Origin: CAWDVK01 sp963805715
GTDB lineage: Bacteria > Actinomycetota > Actinomycetes > Streptosporangiales > Streptosporangiaceae
Assembly (NCBI GenBank): GCA_963805715.1
Contig: CAWDVK010000020.1
Location: 744,001-808,000 of the forward strand
Direction: 5' to 3'
Length of the DNA stretch: 64,000 bases
Positions 16,423-24,809 of the stretch are shown one piece after another. The position numbers were made by a program, and so were the translations under genes. Numbering within the stretch: the stretch's first letter is position 1; every line of letters begins with the position of its first letter. Below the pieces are notes generated by a model that worked only from the letters and a program-made list of their open reading frames with translations, made no database searches and had not been told where the DNA came from.

Positions 16423-17916
16423 ATGGCGGACATCAGCCGCCGTGCGGTACTGGGCGGAACGGGGAAACTGGCGGTCGCCGCCGGGGTCGGCACCCGGCTG
16501 GGCCGGACCGCCCGGCCGGCCTGGCGCCGGCCTGAGCCGGACTGGGCGGCGCTCGCCCGGCAGCTGCATGGCCGGCTGCTCCGGCCGGGAGAGCCCGGGT
16601 ATGCCGTAGCGAGCATCCCCTACAACCGGCGTTACGCCGACGTGCGGCCAGCCGGGGTAGCAATGTGCGCCGATGTCGCGGACGTCCGGACCGCGCTGCG
16701 CTGGGCGCGCCATTACGGAGTCCCATTCGCGGCCCGGTCAGGCGGGCACAGCTACGGCGGCTACTCCGCCAGCCGGGGACTGGTCATCTCCCTGGCCCGG
16801 ATGAACTCGGTGCGCGTGGACGCCGGGTCGATGACGGTCACCCTCGGGCCCGGCGCCCGCAACCGGGACCTGTACGCCGGGCTGGCCGGCACCGGGGTCG
16901 CCGTGCCGAGCGGCCGCTGCCCGACGGTGGGAATCAGCGGGCTGCTGCTCGGCGGCGGATTCGGGTTCAGCAGCAGGCACCTGGGCCTGACCTGCGACCG
17001 GCTGCTGGAAACCGAGGTGGTGACCGCGTCGGGAACCGTCCTGCGGGTCAGCCCGCAGGAGCACGCCGACCTGTTCTGGGCGTGCCAGGGCGGCGGCGGG
17101 GGCAACTTCGGGATCAACGCCGGCTTCACGCTGCGAGCGACCGAGGTAGGCGACGTGTCCGTCTACGAGATCGAGTGGGAGTGGCGCAACGCCGCCGCCG
17201 CGCTGGGCGCTGTGCTGGAGCTGATGGCGACGGCCCCGGACTCGCTGTCCTGCCGGGTCGGCCTCGGCGTCAGCGGCGGCGGCCCGGCGACCGGCGGCCC
17301 GGCACAGCGCAGCGCGTCGGCGCTCGGCCTGTACTTCGGGCCCGCTCATGAGCTCGCGGAGCTGCTGGCCCCGGTCTTAGCCGCCGCCCCGCCGTCGCGC
17401 CGGCTGATCGAGGACCGCACGTACCTGGCGGCGCAGGCCATGCTGGCGCACAACGTGCCCTTCGACAGGTTCGCCTCGAAATCCCGCTTCCTGCCCCGCC
17501 CGCTGCCCGGCCGCGGAATCGAGACCGCCATTCGGTGGCTGGAGAGATGGCCCGGCAGCTCCAACCCAGGCGGCGCCGGGGTGACCATTTTCGCCTGGGG
17601 CGGCGCCATCAACCGGGTCGCGCCGACCGCGACCGCGTTCGTGCACCGTGATGCCGCCTTCCTGATGGACTGCGAGACCACCTGGACGGCCAGCGACGAC
17701 CAGCGCGTGGTCTGCGCCGGCCTGGACTGGGTGCAGGGAATCTACGGCGCGCTCGCCCGGTACGGGCAGCGGCAGGCGTACCAGAATTTCATCGACCCGG
17801 CGCTGCGGGACTGGCGCGCCGCCTATTACGGCGAGAACCTGCCCCGGCTGATCCGGGTCAAGCACCGCTATGACCCGGACGACGCGTTCCGCTTCGCCCA
17901 GTCCATCCCCGAGTGA
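16423..17916 (+). CDS. BBE-type FAD-linked oxidase, Tat-exported
   Basis: A 497-residue PCMH-type flavoprotein of the berberine-bridge-enzyme family. The N-terminus has a twin-arginine signal-like motif (SRRAVLGG). FAD attachment is predicted to be bicovalent: His in ARSGGHSYGGYS and Cys in SGRCPTVGISGLLLGGGFG. The C-terminus has the BBE segment AYYGENLPRLIRVKHRYDPD. Such enzymes oxidise sugars, alcohols or tailoring intermediates and pass electrons to oxygen. No biosynthetic cluster surrounds it, so a carbohydrate oxidase role is as likely as any. ATG follows GGGGGAAGCG. Confidence 0.88.
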   Translation: MADISRRAVLGGTGKLAVAAGVGTRLGRTARPAWRRPEPDWAALARQLHGRLLRPGEPGYAVASIPYNRRYADVRPAGVAMCADVADVRTALRWARHYGVPFAARSGGHSYGGYSASRGLVISLARMNSVRVDAGSMTVTLGPGARNRDLYAGLAGTGVAVPSGRCPTVGISGLLLGGGFGFSSRHLGLTCDRLLETEVVTASGTVLRVSPQEHADLFWACQGGGGGNFGINAGFTLRATEVGDVSVYEIEWEWRNAAAALGAVLELMATAPDSLSCRVGLGVSGGGPATGGPAQRSASALGLYFGPAHELAELLAPVLAAAPPSRRLIEDRTYLAAQAMLAHNVPFDRFASKSRFLPRPLPGRGIETAIRWLERWPGSSNPGGAGVTIFAWGGAINRVAPTATAFVHRDAAFLMDCETTWTASDDQRVVCAGLDWVQGIYGALARYGQRQAYQNFIDPALRDWRAAYYGENLPRLIRVKHRYDPDDAFRFAQSIPE

Positions 17917-18109
17917 CTATCAGCTCAGGTCCGGCCAGGTCCACGCGGATCAGGTCCGGCCAGCGCGGCCGACAGCAGTCGGGGCAGTCCGGCTGATGCT
18001 CCGGCAGGCCGGCCGCTGATAACGACGGCCCGTCATCTCGCGAGGCTTGCCCCGGATACCCGGACTGCGATGCTTGGATGCACTCTGCCCGCTTCGCGGC
18101 CGGCCGGAC

Positions 18110-19075
18110 ATGCTGCTCATTCCGCCGGCCAATCAGGTGAATCGCGCTCCCCTGCCGGGTACTACCAGCAGCCGGGGGGTGAGTGCCACGGGGGCTCCGC
18201 ACTTCAGGACGGCCGTTGCCGTGCTGCTGGCCGCCATCGCGCCGCTGGCGGCGCCGGCCATGGCGACGGCATCGGCCGGGCCTGTCACGATCCAGGATGG
18301 CGGCACCAGCCCGGGCGGAGAGCCGCCGGGCCCGGCAGCGACGCCGTCACGCCACCACGCCACCACGACGCTCTGCCGCAAGGACGAGCACATGGCCACC
18401 GGCAGCGCGGCGATCCGCAACGATGCGTGGGCTGCCCGCCGGATCTGCCTGGTCAACCGGAAGGACGGCCCGAATTTCACCGTGACCAGGGCCCAGAGCG
18501 GCTACTCTCCCGGCGAGCCCTATGCCTTCCCGAATATCTTCTCGGGCTGGGAGTGGGGCGCCCGCTCGCCGGGGACCCGGCTGCCGCAGCAGGTCAGCAA
18601 GGTACTTGACCCGGTGACCAGCTGGTACAGCACCGGCAGCTTCCGCCGCGGGACGGTGGCCAATCGCGCCTTCGACATCTGGTTCACCCAGGGGCGCAAG
18701 ACCACCGGCCAGGCCGCAGGCACCGAGCTGATGATCTGGCTGGACTCCAATACCGGCATCGGCCGGCATGAATACGTGCGGATCGACGGCCGGATCTGGG
18801 AACTGGCGGTCTGGACCGCGTTTCACAACGACCGCGACTGGCATTACGTGCAGTACCGGCTCCCGCCCGGGCGTACCACCTGGCACGTCAGGAACCTGGC
18901 CCTGGAGCCATTCATCAGGGCCACCGAGCGCTTTGACCTGCTGAACAGCAGATGGTGGTGGGAGAGCACCCAGGCCGGCTTCGAGATCTGGCGCGGCGGC
19001 AACGGCCTGGGCACCAGCTACTTCAGCTTCACGTTCCACCTGAAGAAGCCCCGGGTGCACCACAAGAAGAAGTGA
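18110..19075 (+). CDS. Secreted GH12-like glycoside hydrolase
   Basis: The mature region matches family GH12 endoglucanases: FPNIFSGWEWGARSPG, LPQQVS, AFDIWFTQ, TELMIWLDSNTG and QAGFEIWRGGNGL. The two expected catalytic glutamates are present (Glu206 in TELMIW and Glu292 in GFEIW, counting from ATG 18110). An Ala-rich signal peptide lies at residues ~35-56, so the true start may be GTG 18137 or GTG 18179; TTG 18047 is also open. The tail is basic (KKPRVHHKKK). It would act outside the cell on beta-1,4-glucan or xyloglucan. Confidence 0.75.
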   Translation: MLLIPPANQVNRAPLPGTTSSRGVSATGAPHFRTAVAVLLAAIAPLAAPAMATASAGPVTIQDGGTSPGGEPPGPAATPSRHHATTTLCRKDEHMATGSAAIRNDAWAARRICLVNRKDGPNFTVTRAQSGYSPGEPYAFPNIFSGWEWGARSPGTRLPQQVSKVLDPVTSWYSTGSFRRGTVANRAFDIWFTQGRKTTGQAAGTELMIWLDSNTGIGRHEYVRIDGRIWELAVWTAFHNDRDWHYVQYRLPPGRTTWHVRNLALEPFIRATERFDLLNSRWWWESTQAGFEIWRGGNGLGTSYFSFTFHLKKPRVHHKKK

Positions 19076-19097
19076 GGCGCCGGCTGCCGCACAGCCG

Positions 19098-19353
19098 GTG
19101 GCGCTTAGGGTTTCTGCCATCGAGCCAGCGCGGCCGGGTGGTCCCGGAACGGCAGCGGGCACCCGCGGGAGCACGCCGGCCAGCGAGGTCATCGGCGTGC
19201 CGGTGCCCGGCGGCACCCTCGCCGTCGAGCACATCCGGTCGCTGTCCGAGCCTGTGCTCGCCATTCACGGCATCAGCAGCCAGCGCAAGCTGTGGAACTG
19301 GCTGCGCGCTGCGGCGCCCGGCATCAGCCTGATCGCGCCCGATCTGCGCGGAA
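19098..19353 (+). pseudogene. Alpha/beta hydrolase, N-terminal fragment
   Basis: The frame encodes the start of an alpha/beta-fold hydrolase: GVPVPGGTLAVEH, VLAIHGISSQRKLW (the HG oxyanion region) and LIAPDLRG. It breaks off before the nucleophile elbow at about 19350, where the sequence changes without a gap into the C-terminal half of a FAD-linked oxidase in another frame. It is therefore one side of a deletion joint. Confidence 0.8.
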
Positions 19354-19773
19354 GCTCTGTTCGACGCGCGGCGGCTCGCCTACCCGGCGCTGGAGCGGCT
19401 CGGCCCGGTGCTCACCGAGGACATCTGCGTGCCGCGGTCCCGGGTCCCGGAGATGCTCGCCCAGGTCGAGCGGATCGGGGCGGCGCACGGCGTGCAGATC
19501 GCCACGATCGCGCACGCGGGCGACGGGAACCTGCATCCGCTGCTGGTCACGCCGCCGGGCGACGACGGCGCCCGGATCGCGGCGCAGGCCGCGTTCGAGC
19601 AGCTGCTCGACGCGGCCATCGCACTGGGCGGCACCGTGACCGGCGAGCACGGCGTCGGGATCCTGAAGCGCGACGGGATGCGGCGCGAGCTCGACCCCGG
19701 AGCCCTGGCGCTGCAGGACGCGGTGCGCCGCGCGCTGGACCCGCTCGAGCTGTTCAATCCGGGCAAGGCGTGA
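19351..19773 (+). pseudogene. GlcD-type FAD-linked oxidase, C-terminal fragment
   Basis: From 19351 the frame reads EALFDARRLAYPALERLG, LTEDICVPRS, then the lactate/glycolate oxidase C-terminal motifs IATIAHAGDGNLHPLL and GGTVTGEHGVGILKRDG, ending DPLELFNPGKA. This is the last ~140 residues of a ~460-residue GlcD-like protein. There is no start codon for it and it is fused to an alpha/beta hydrolase fragment. Confidence 0.85.
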
Positions 19774-19860
19774 GCACGCCGCAGGGGACGGCCGTGAGCA
19801 CCGGGCGGGCCAGCCGGGCAGCACCCCGGCAGGGAGCCTGACGGCCACGCGCCGCGGCCG

Positions 19861-21708
19861 TCAGCCAGCGTCAGCGGGCAGGCAGAAGTAGCTGCGCAGC
19901 GCCGCGGAGGCGCGCCCGATGTGCCGGCAGTGCGCGGCGATCCACCGGAGGCGCGGATCGGCGCCCGCGGCAGCCAGGACGAGATGGAACTGCCCGCTGC
20001 CGATATCGGCCCGGAGCTGCTGCAGCGTCGGCGACGGGATCGTCCCGGTGAACCCGCCGATTGGCAGTGCCTCCAGCCCGCTGTCGTAGATGAACACCGC
20101 GGCCAGCGCCGCGCTCTGGGTCGCGAGCAGGTACGGGGCACCGAACTGGGCAGCCTCCAGGTCCAGGATCGTGGCCTTGACATGCGCCGGCGCCAGCAGG
20201 AACAGGGCGTCGATGGCGCTGGCCTGCCGGGCGGGCTCGAACGGCGTGTCGAAGGCGCCCTGGTGGCGCAGCACGGCGTCCCCCGACGCCACGGCCGGGG
20301 CCGCGGACATGGCGATGAGCCCGGCTGCGATCGCCGCTGCGAGCAGCGCATCTGTCCGGAGCGCGACGGAGGCCAGCACGGTCAGCAGCGCCGCGACGCC
20401 CACGGCGATGACCGCGGGTACCAGCCAGCCGGGGGCGCTGGCGCCGGCCGACGCCACCAGCCAGGCGGCATAGCCGGTCGTGGCGGCAGCCACGCCGGCC
20501 AGGCCGACCCGCCGGGCGGCCGCGGATCGCCGCTGCGACCATACGGCGGCGGCGGCGGCCCCGAGGATGGCCGCGACGGCCGGGGTGAGCGCCGCCGTGT
20601 AGTAGGGGTTGATGGTCGTGGTCAGCGAGAACGTCGCGGCCAGCGTGACCAGCCAGCCGCCCCACAGGACCAAGCACGCCCGGAGCGGATCGCCGCGCGG
20701 CTGGCGCCGCCGACTGGCGATCCCCCATGCGCCGATGGCCAGGGCGGCCGGGAGCAGCCAGCCCGTGTCACGGCCGAGGTCCCCGCGCAGCAGCCGGCCC
20801 GGACCGGGAGCCGGCGTCCGCAAGGCCGAGCTGATCCCGAGGGACCGGCCGGCCAGCAGCTGCAGCGGGGTCTGGTCGCCGAAGCGGCCGAAGCCGTTGT
20901 AGACGAACACCTGCTCGTAGAGCGAGTTGTCGTGGCTGCCGTCGGCATAGGGGCGGTGCGAGGCCGGAACGACCGAGACGGCCGTCATCCACGACACCGA
21001 CACCAGCCCGGCGGCCAGGCCGGCGACGACGAGCTGACGCAGCCTGCGGCGCACTGATCCCGGCCCGCTCAGCAGGTAGGCCAGCCCGAATGCGGGGAGA
21101 ACCAGCCAGGCCTCGATCATCTTGGCCTGGAAGGCCAGGCCGACCCAGATCGCGGCGAGGACGAGCCGCGCCTGGCTCCCGTTCGCGATTGCACCCGACA
21201 CCGCGTCGGCGGCCAGCACCAGCAGCAGGATCATCAGCGAATCGGCGATGTTGCCCCGGCTCAGCAGCACGGTCGCCGGGCTGACCGCGACGATGGCGGC
21301 GGCGATCAGGCCTGCGGCCGGCCCGGCCAGCCGCTGCACCGCCCGGTAGAGGACCAGGACGGTCAGGACGCCCTCGGCCGCCTGCGGCGCCACGATCACC
21401 CAGGTGTGGAAGCCGAGAGCCCGGACCGCGAGTGCCTGCACCCAGAAGGCGCCGGGCAGCTTGTCCAGCGTGATGGTCCCCGCGGGGTCAAAGGCACCGT
21501 AGATGAAGTCATGCCAGCTCGCCGCCATGCTGCGCACGCCGGCCGCGTAGTAGGTCTCCAGCGGGTCCCGGCCCAGCGCCTAGCCGTAGGACAGCCCGGC
21601 CAGGCCCGCGATGAGCAGCAGGGCGGCGCGGCGCAGCCCGGGCATGTCCCGGCGTGCCGGGACCTCCGGCCGGGCCGGGCCCGCGCTCACGTCCTGGTCG
21701 CTAGCCAC
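19861..21708 (-). pseudogene. GT39-family membrane glycosyltransferase with amber codon
   Basis: The frame from GTG 21708 encodes a 12-or-so-helix ArnT/PMT-like protein with the first helix ALLLIAGLAGLSYG, then TAG at 21580-21582 (codon 43), then in the same frame ALGRDPLETYYAAGVRSM, the conserved TITLDKLPGAFWVQAL, LLSRGNIADSLMILLLV and SLYEQVFVYNGFGRFG. The codon likely was TGG (Trp). Downstream frame is intact for 570 residues, and a GTG at 21549-21547 region allows a shorter product. The start overlaps the MarR stop by 8 nt. Members transfer sugars from polyprenyl phosphate to lipids or proteins. Confidence 0.85.
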
Positions 21709-22258
21709 GGCGCTGCCCGCCACGGTCCTGGCCGCCTGTGTCCTGGCTGCCGGAGACCTGGCCGCCGCCGGAGACGTGGCCGCCTGTGTCCTGGCCGCCG
21801 GAGACGTGGCCACCTCGGTCCTGGCCGGCCTCGGCGAGCGAGGCGAGCGTCACCCGGGTGTGCGCGACATACTGCGCGCCGACCCGGCGGATGAGGGCAG
21901 CGTCCACTTCCTCGACCGCCGACCTGATGACCGCCGCCGCGGCCAGCCCGCGCTCGGTCAGCCTGATATTGAGCCTGCGGCGATCATCCGGGTCAGCGGC
22001 GCGCTCCAGGTAGTTCCGCGTCACCAGGGTGTCGACCAGTTGCCCGGCGGCCTGCTTGGACACGCCGAGCTCCTGGATGACCTGGCTGAGCGGCGCCCCG
22101 CTGCGGGCAATGGCACCGACCACGTAGCTGCCGTTTCGCGGCATGTCGTCACATCCGGCGGCAGCCAGCGCCGCCCGGACGGCTGATCCGTAGGCTCGCC
22201 TGGCTGCGCGCAGGAGCGCCGGCAGAGTTACTTCGCCGGGCCAGTCCTCGTCCGCCAC
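21701..22258 (-). CDS. MarR-family regulator with repetitive tail
   Basis: A 185-residue winged-helix protein. Residues ~10-145 match MarR: PLSQVIQELGVSKQAAGQLVDTLVTRNYLERAADPDDRRRLNIRLTERG contains helix-turn-helix and wing (DPDDRRR). Residues ~148-185 are a Gly/Asp/Gln-rich tail (GGHVSGGQDTGG repeated) encoded by an imperfect minisatellite and are not part of the family. The TAG stop overlaps the GTG of the GT39 gene, so both are co-translated and the regulator probably controls this operon. Confidence 0.85.
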   Translation of the reverse strand: MADEDWPGEVTLPALLRAARRAYGSAVRAALAAAGCDDMPRNGSYVVGAIARSGAPLSQVIQELGVSKQAAGQLVDTLVTRNYLERAADPDDRRRLNIRLTERGLAAAAVIRSAVEEVDAALIRRVGAQYVAHTRVTLASLAEAGQDRGGHVSGGQDTGGHVSGGGQVSGSQDTGGQDRGGQRRG

Positions 22259-22341
22259 CGCCCCAGATTATTGACAAGACCTGAGACAGTCAAGCAACTT
22301 TACTATTGTGCGGGCCGACGGCCATGCGCCGGCTCGCCCGG

Positions 22342-22477
22342 GCGGGCGCTCGGGCGACGCGGGCGGCCCGGTGACGCGGGCGGCCCGGTGACGCGGGCGG
22401 CCCGGTGACGCGGGCGGCCCGGTCACGCGGGCGCTCCGGCGACGCGGGCGCTCCGGCGACGCGGGCGGCCCGCAGGC
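22342..22477. repeat. 17-bp tandem repeat, eight copies
   Basis: GCGGGCGGCCCGGTGAC and close variants (GCGGGCGCTCCGGCGAC) are arranged as eight exact 17-bp units. The array sits directly behind the TetR stop codon and upstream of the MarR gene. Confidence 0.85.
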
Positions 22478-22482
22478 GCGGG

Positions 22483-23334
22483 CTACGCGTCCGGAACGGC
22501 CCCGCCTGCCAGTGCCTGACGGACGCTGGCCAGCCGCTCGCCGTCCCACTCGAAGCCGGGGTCGGGCTCGAGGAACGCCGACGCGATGCTCGTCAGGCCG
22601 AGGGCCGGCAGGGACCAGTCGTCCCTGGCGGCCGCGCCGAACGGGCTCGCCTGCGTCCGGTACTCGGCGATCCCTGGCCTGGACAGGGCCATGATGACCA
22701 GCCCGCGCATAGTGGCGTCAAGCAGCGTGGCGATGGTCTCGAAGGTGGCTCCCATCTCGGGCCGCAGCCGGTAGCCGAACAGGCCGGCCAGCAGCTCCCA
22801 GGCCTGCGCGAGCCGGGCCACATGGTCCTGCTCGGACTGAGCCAGTCCCAGCCGGACCTGATCGCGCAGCTGACCGTCGGCGAGGCTCATGAAGGTCGCG
22901 TGCAGGGCGACGTAGGTCCGCCATTGCGGGGATTCGTAGAGCGTCTGGAAGTCGAAGAGCGACAGCCGCCGGAACAGCTCGGCGAGCAGGCCGTGCCGCA
23001 GCTCGGGGGTCTCCAGCCAGTCCTCGTGCTCGGCCACGATCTCGCCGATCAGATTCATCTCTTCGCTGACAATCGTCGGGGTCGCGGTCCTGGCCAGCTC
23101 CTTCACCAGGTCGCTGAAGAACAGGTCCTTGTATGGCCAGCGACGGTAGACGGCGCTCCGCGAGACATCCGCGGCCCTGATCACGTCCTCGAAGCTGATG
23201 TGGTCCAGGCTCACCGTCAGGCCGCTGCGGTTCACCATGCGCACGGCCGCCTGCAGCATCCGCCGCTCGGTCTCCTGGTCGGACAGCCGGCGGCCCCGGC
23301 GGGCCAGGCCGGTCGGGGCGAGCGCCTCGCTCAT
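22483..23334 (-). CDS. TetR-family regulator
   Basis: A 283-residue regulator. Residues ~20-70 hold the TetR helix-turn-helix (AAVRMVNRSGLTVSLDHISF, VIRAADVSRSAVYRRWPYKD). The long C-terminal ligand domain contains LFRRLSLFDFQTLYESPQW and an MTRGL-like helix (TMRGLVIMALSR). It is divergent from a Ddn-like/YceI operon, and a 23-bp dyad overlaps that operon's promoter, so it most likely represses it in the absence of an unknown ligand. Confidence 0.88.
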   Translation of the reverse strand: MSEALAPTGLARRGRRLSDQETERRMLQAAVRMVNRSGLTVSLDHISFEDVIRAADVSRSAVYRRWPYKDLFFSDLVKELARTATPTIVSEEMNLIGEIVAEHEDWLETPELRHGLLAELFRRLSLFDFQTLYESPQWRTYVALHATFMSLADGQLRDQVRLGLAQSEQDHVARLAQAWELLAGLFGYRLRPEMGATFETIATLLDATMRGLVIMALSRPGIAEYRTQASPFGAAARDDWSLPALGLTSIASAFLEPDPGFEWDGERLASVRQALAGGAVPDA

Positions 23335-23355
23335 CAGTCACCTATCCAAAAAGGG

Positions 23356-23386
23356 ACTTGAGACTCTATGTTTCAAGTTCTATATT
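23356..23386 (+). promoter_or_regulatory. Sigma70-type promoter overlapped by TetR operator
   Basis: TTGAGA (23358-23363) and TATATT (23381-23386) are spaced by 17 nt, a near-consensus vegetative promoter facing the Ddn-like gene. A dyad with 9-bp arms and one mismatch (ACTTGAGAC at 23356-23364, GTTTCAAGT at 23370-23378) covers the -35 and spacer, which fits TetR-type repression. Confidence 0.75.
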
Positions 23387-23466
23387 CGTCATTCTACCAC
23401 TGACGCTCCACAAGGGGCTCTCCGCGGCCCGCGCCGCGGAACGTGGCACAACGGAACGAGGAAACC

Positions 23467-24015
23467 ATGGCTACCTGGCCTGTTCACTCTGCTTGGGCAC
23501 TGCGCGCCATGTATCCGGACGGCCGGGCCGACGCCACCGCGCGTCGCCTGGCACGCCTGTGGGCAGGCGTCTTCGCCCGTGGACTTGCGCCGAGGCGCTG
23601 GGTGACCCTGGAGGTCACCGGGCGGCAGTCGGGACGGATCGTGCGCTTCCCGCTCGGGATGGCCGACTGGGACGGCCACTGGTACCTGGTGCCGATGCTC
23701 GGCGAGCGGTGCAACTGGGTCCAGAACGTCCGGGCCGCCAACGGGCGGGCCGTGCTCCGCCACCGGGGCGCGCTCGCGTGCCGGCTGGCCGAGGTCCCGG
23801 CGGGCGAAAGGTCCCCGATCATCAGGCGCTACCTGCAGCAGGTACCCGGCGCCCGCCCGCATATCCCGGTGGACCCGCACGCGCCATTGACGGAGTTCGA
23901 CGCCATCGCGTCGCGATACCCGGTCTTCCTGGTCCTCCCGGATGATGCGCCGGCCCCTGCGGCTGCCACCACCAGCGGGCAGGCCAGCGGCCTGCGGCAG
24001 TCAGGGACGGTGTGA
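23467..24015 (+). CDS. Ddn/DUF385-type F420-dependent nitroreductase family protein
   Basis: A 182-residue split-barrel protein of the deazaflavin-dependent (Ddn-like) family: WVTLEVTGRQSGRIVRFPL, GHWYLVPMLGERCNWVQNVRAANGRAVLRHRG and the ILVDPHAPLTEF-like C-terminal part (HIPVDPHAPLTEFDAI). Relatives reduce nitro-aromatics or quinones with F420H2, or are membrane-protective. ATG 23467 has GAGGA upstream. First gene of an operon with a YceI-like gene 1 nt beyond its stop, under the divergent TetR gene. Confidence 0.88.
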   Translation: MATWPVHSAWALRAMYPDGRADATARRLARLWAGVFARGLAPRRWVTLEVTGRQSGRIVRFPLGMADWDGHWYLVPMLGERCNWVQNVRAANGRAVLRHRGALACRLAEVPAGERSPIIRRYLQQVPGARPHIPVDPHAPLTEFDAIASRYPVFLVLPDDAPAPAAATTSGQASGLRQSGTV

Positions 24016-24016
24016 G

Positions 24017-24742
24017 ATGACCGACGAAACAGGACTCACCGTGCCCGTCCGCGCCGGGAACGGAAGCTCGCCGCGCAGGCGTCACTGGCTGCGATGGACT
24101 GTCGCGGGCCTCACGGCCCTCGTCATCCTCGCCGCCGCGGCCGTCGGGGCGTTCATCAAGCTGCAGCCGTCCCCCGCTGCGCTGAGGCTGCCCGCGGGCG
24201 CCGCGCAGCCGCCCGCCGGGCCGGCCGCCGGCCGGTGGGATGTGGCGGCGGGATCGCTGGCAGGCTTCCGGGTCCGGGAGAGCGCCCTCGGCATCAGCAA
24301 TGACGTGGTCGGCCGGACCAGCGCCGTCACCGGCGCGCTCGTCGTCTCCGGTGACCGGGTCACCGCGGCAGCGTTCCGCGTCGACCTCACCGCCATCAGG
24401 GTCGGCGGGAAGGCGGAGTCGCAGCTCGCCACGAGCCTCGGCACCCGCCAGTACCCGGTCGCGACATTCACCCTGACCGGAGCGGTGCCGCTGAGCTCCG
24501 GCTTCGATTCGGGCGCGACGGTCACCCTGCGGGCGGCCGGCCAGCTAACCATGCACGGACTATCGCGGCCGGTGACGGTGACGATCTCGGGCCGCCGGGA
24601 CGGCTCGGAGCTGCAGGTCGCGGGAACTATCCCGGTGGCCTTCTCCGGCTGGCGCATCGCGGGGCCGAAGGGATTCGGCATCCTGGGCTCGCTGGCCAGC
24701 CACGGGGCGGCCGAGTTCTTTCTCGTCCTGCGACGGCAGTAA
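24017..24742 (+). CDS. Membrane-anchored YceI-family protein
   Basis: A 241-residue protein with one N-terminal transmembrane anchor (residues ~27-50, WTVAGLTALVILAAAAVGAF) and a YceI lipocalin-like beta barrel outside (GRWDVAAGSLAGFRVRE, LDLTAIRV-type strand, TRQYPVATFTLTG, QLTMHGLSRPVTVT, GFGILGS). YceI proteins bind isoprenoid-like lipids. The start follows the previous stop by one base, so the Ddn-like enzyme and this protein are made together; binding or delivery of a quinone-like lipid is a plausible joint role. Confidence 0.88.
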   Translation: MTDETGLTVPVRAGNGSSPRRRHWLRWTVAGLTALVILAAAAVGAFIKLQPSPAALRLPAGAAQPPAGPAAGRWDVAAGSLAGFRVRESALGISNDVVGRTSAVTGALVVSGDRVTAAAFRVDLTAIRVGGKAESQLATSLGTRQYPVATFTLTGAVPLSSGFDSGATVTLRAAGQLTMHGLSRPVTVTISGRRDGSELQVAGTIPVAFSGWRIAGPKGFGILGSLASHGAAEFFLVLRRQ

Positions 24743-24809
24743 CGGAGCCGGCAGCCCGGCGCGCCGGGCCGGGCATAGCGGATGCGGCGCTGGCCGGCCT
24801 GCTGCGAGG

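Noticed and set aside
16423..19075. Biosynthetic gene cluster around the BBE-type oxidase.
   Set aside because: No core synthase, tailoring or resistance genes are nearby.
22268..22549. Minus-strand frame over the 17-bp repeats.
   Set aside because: Repetitive Arg/Pro/Gly/Ala translation arising from the array, overlapping the TetR end; not a gene.
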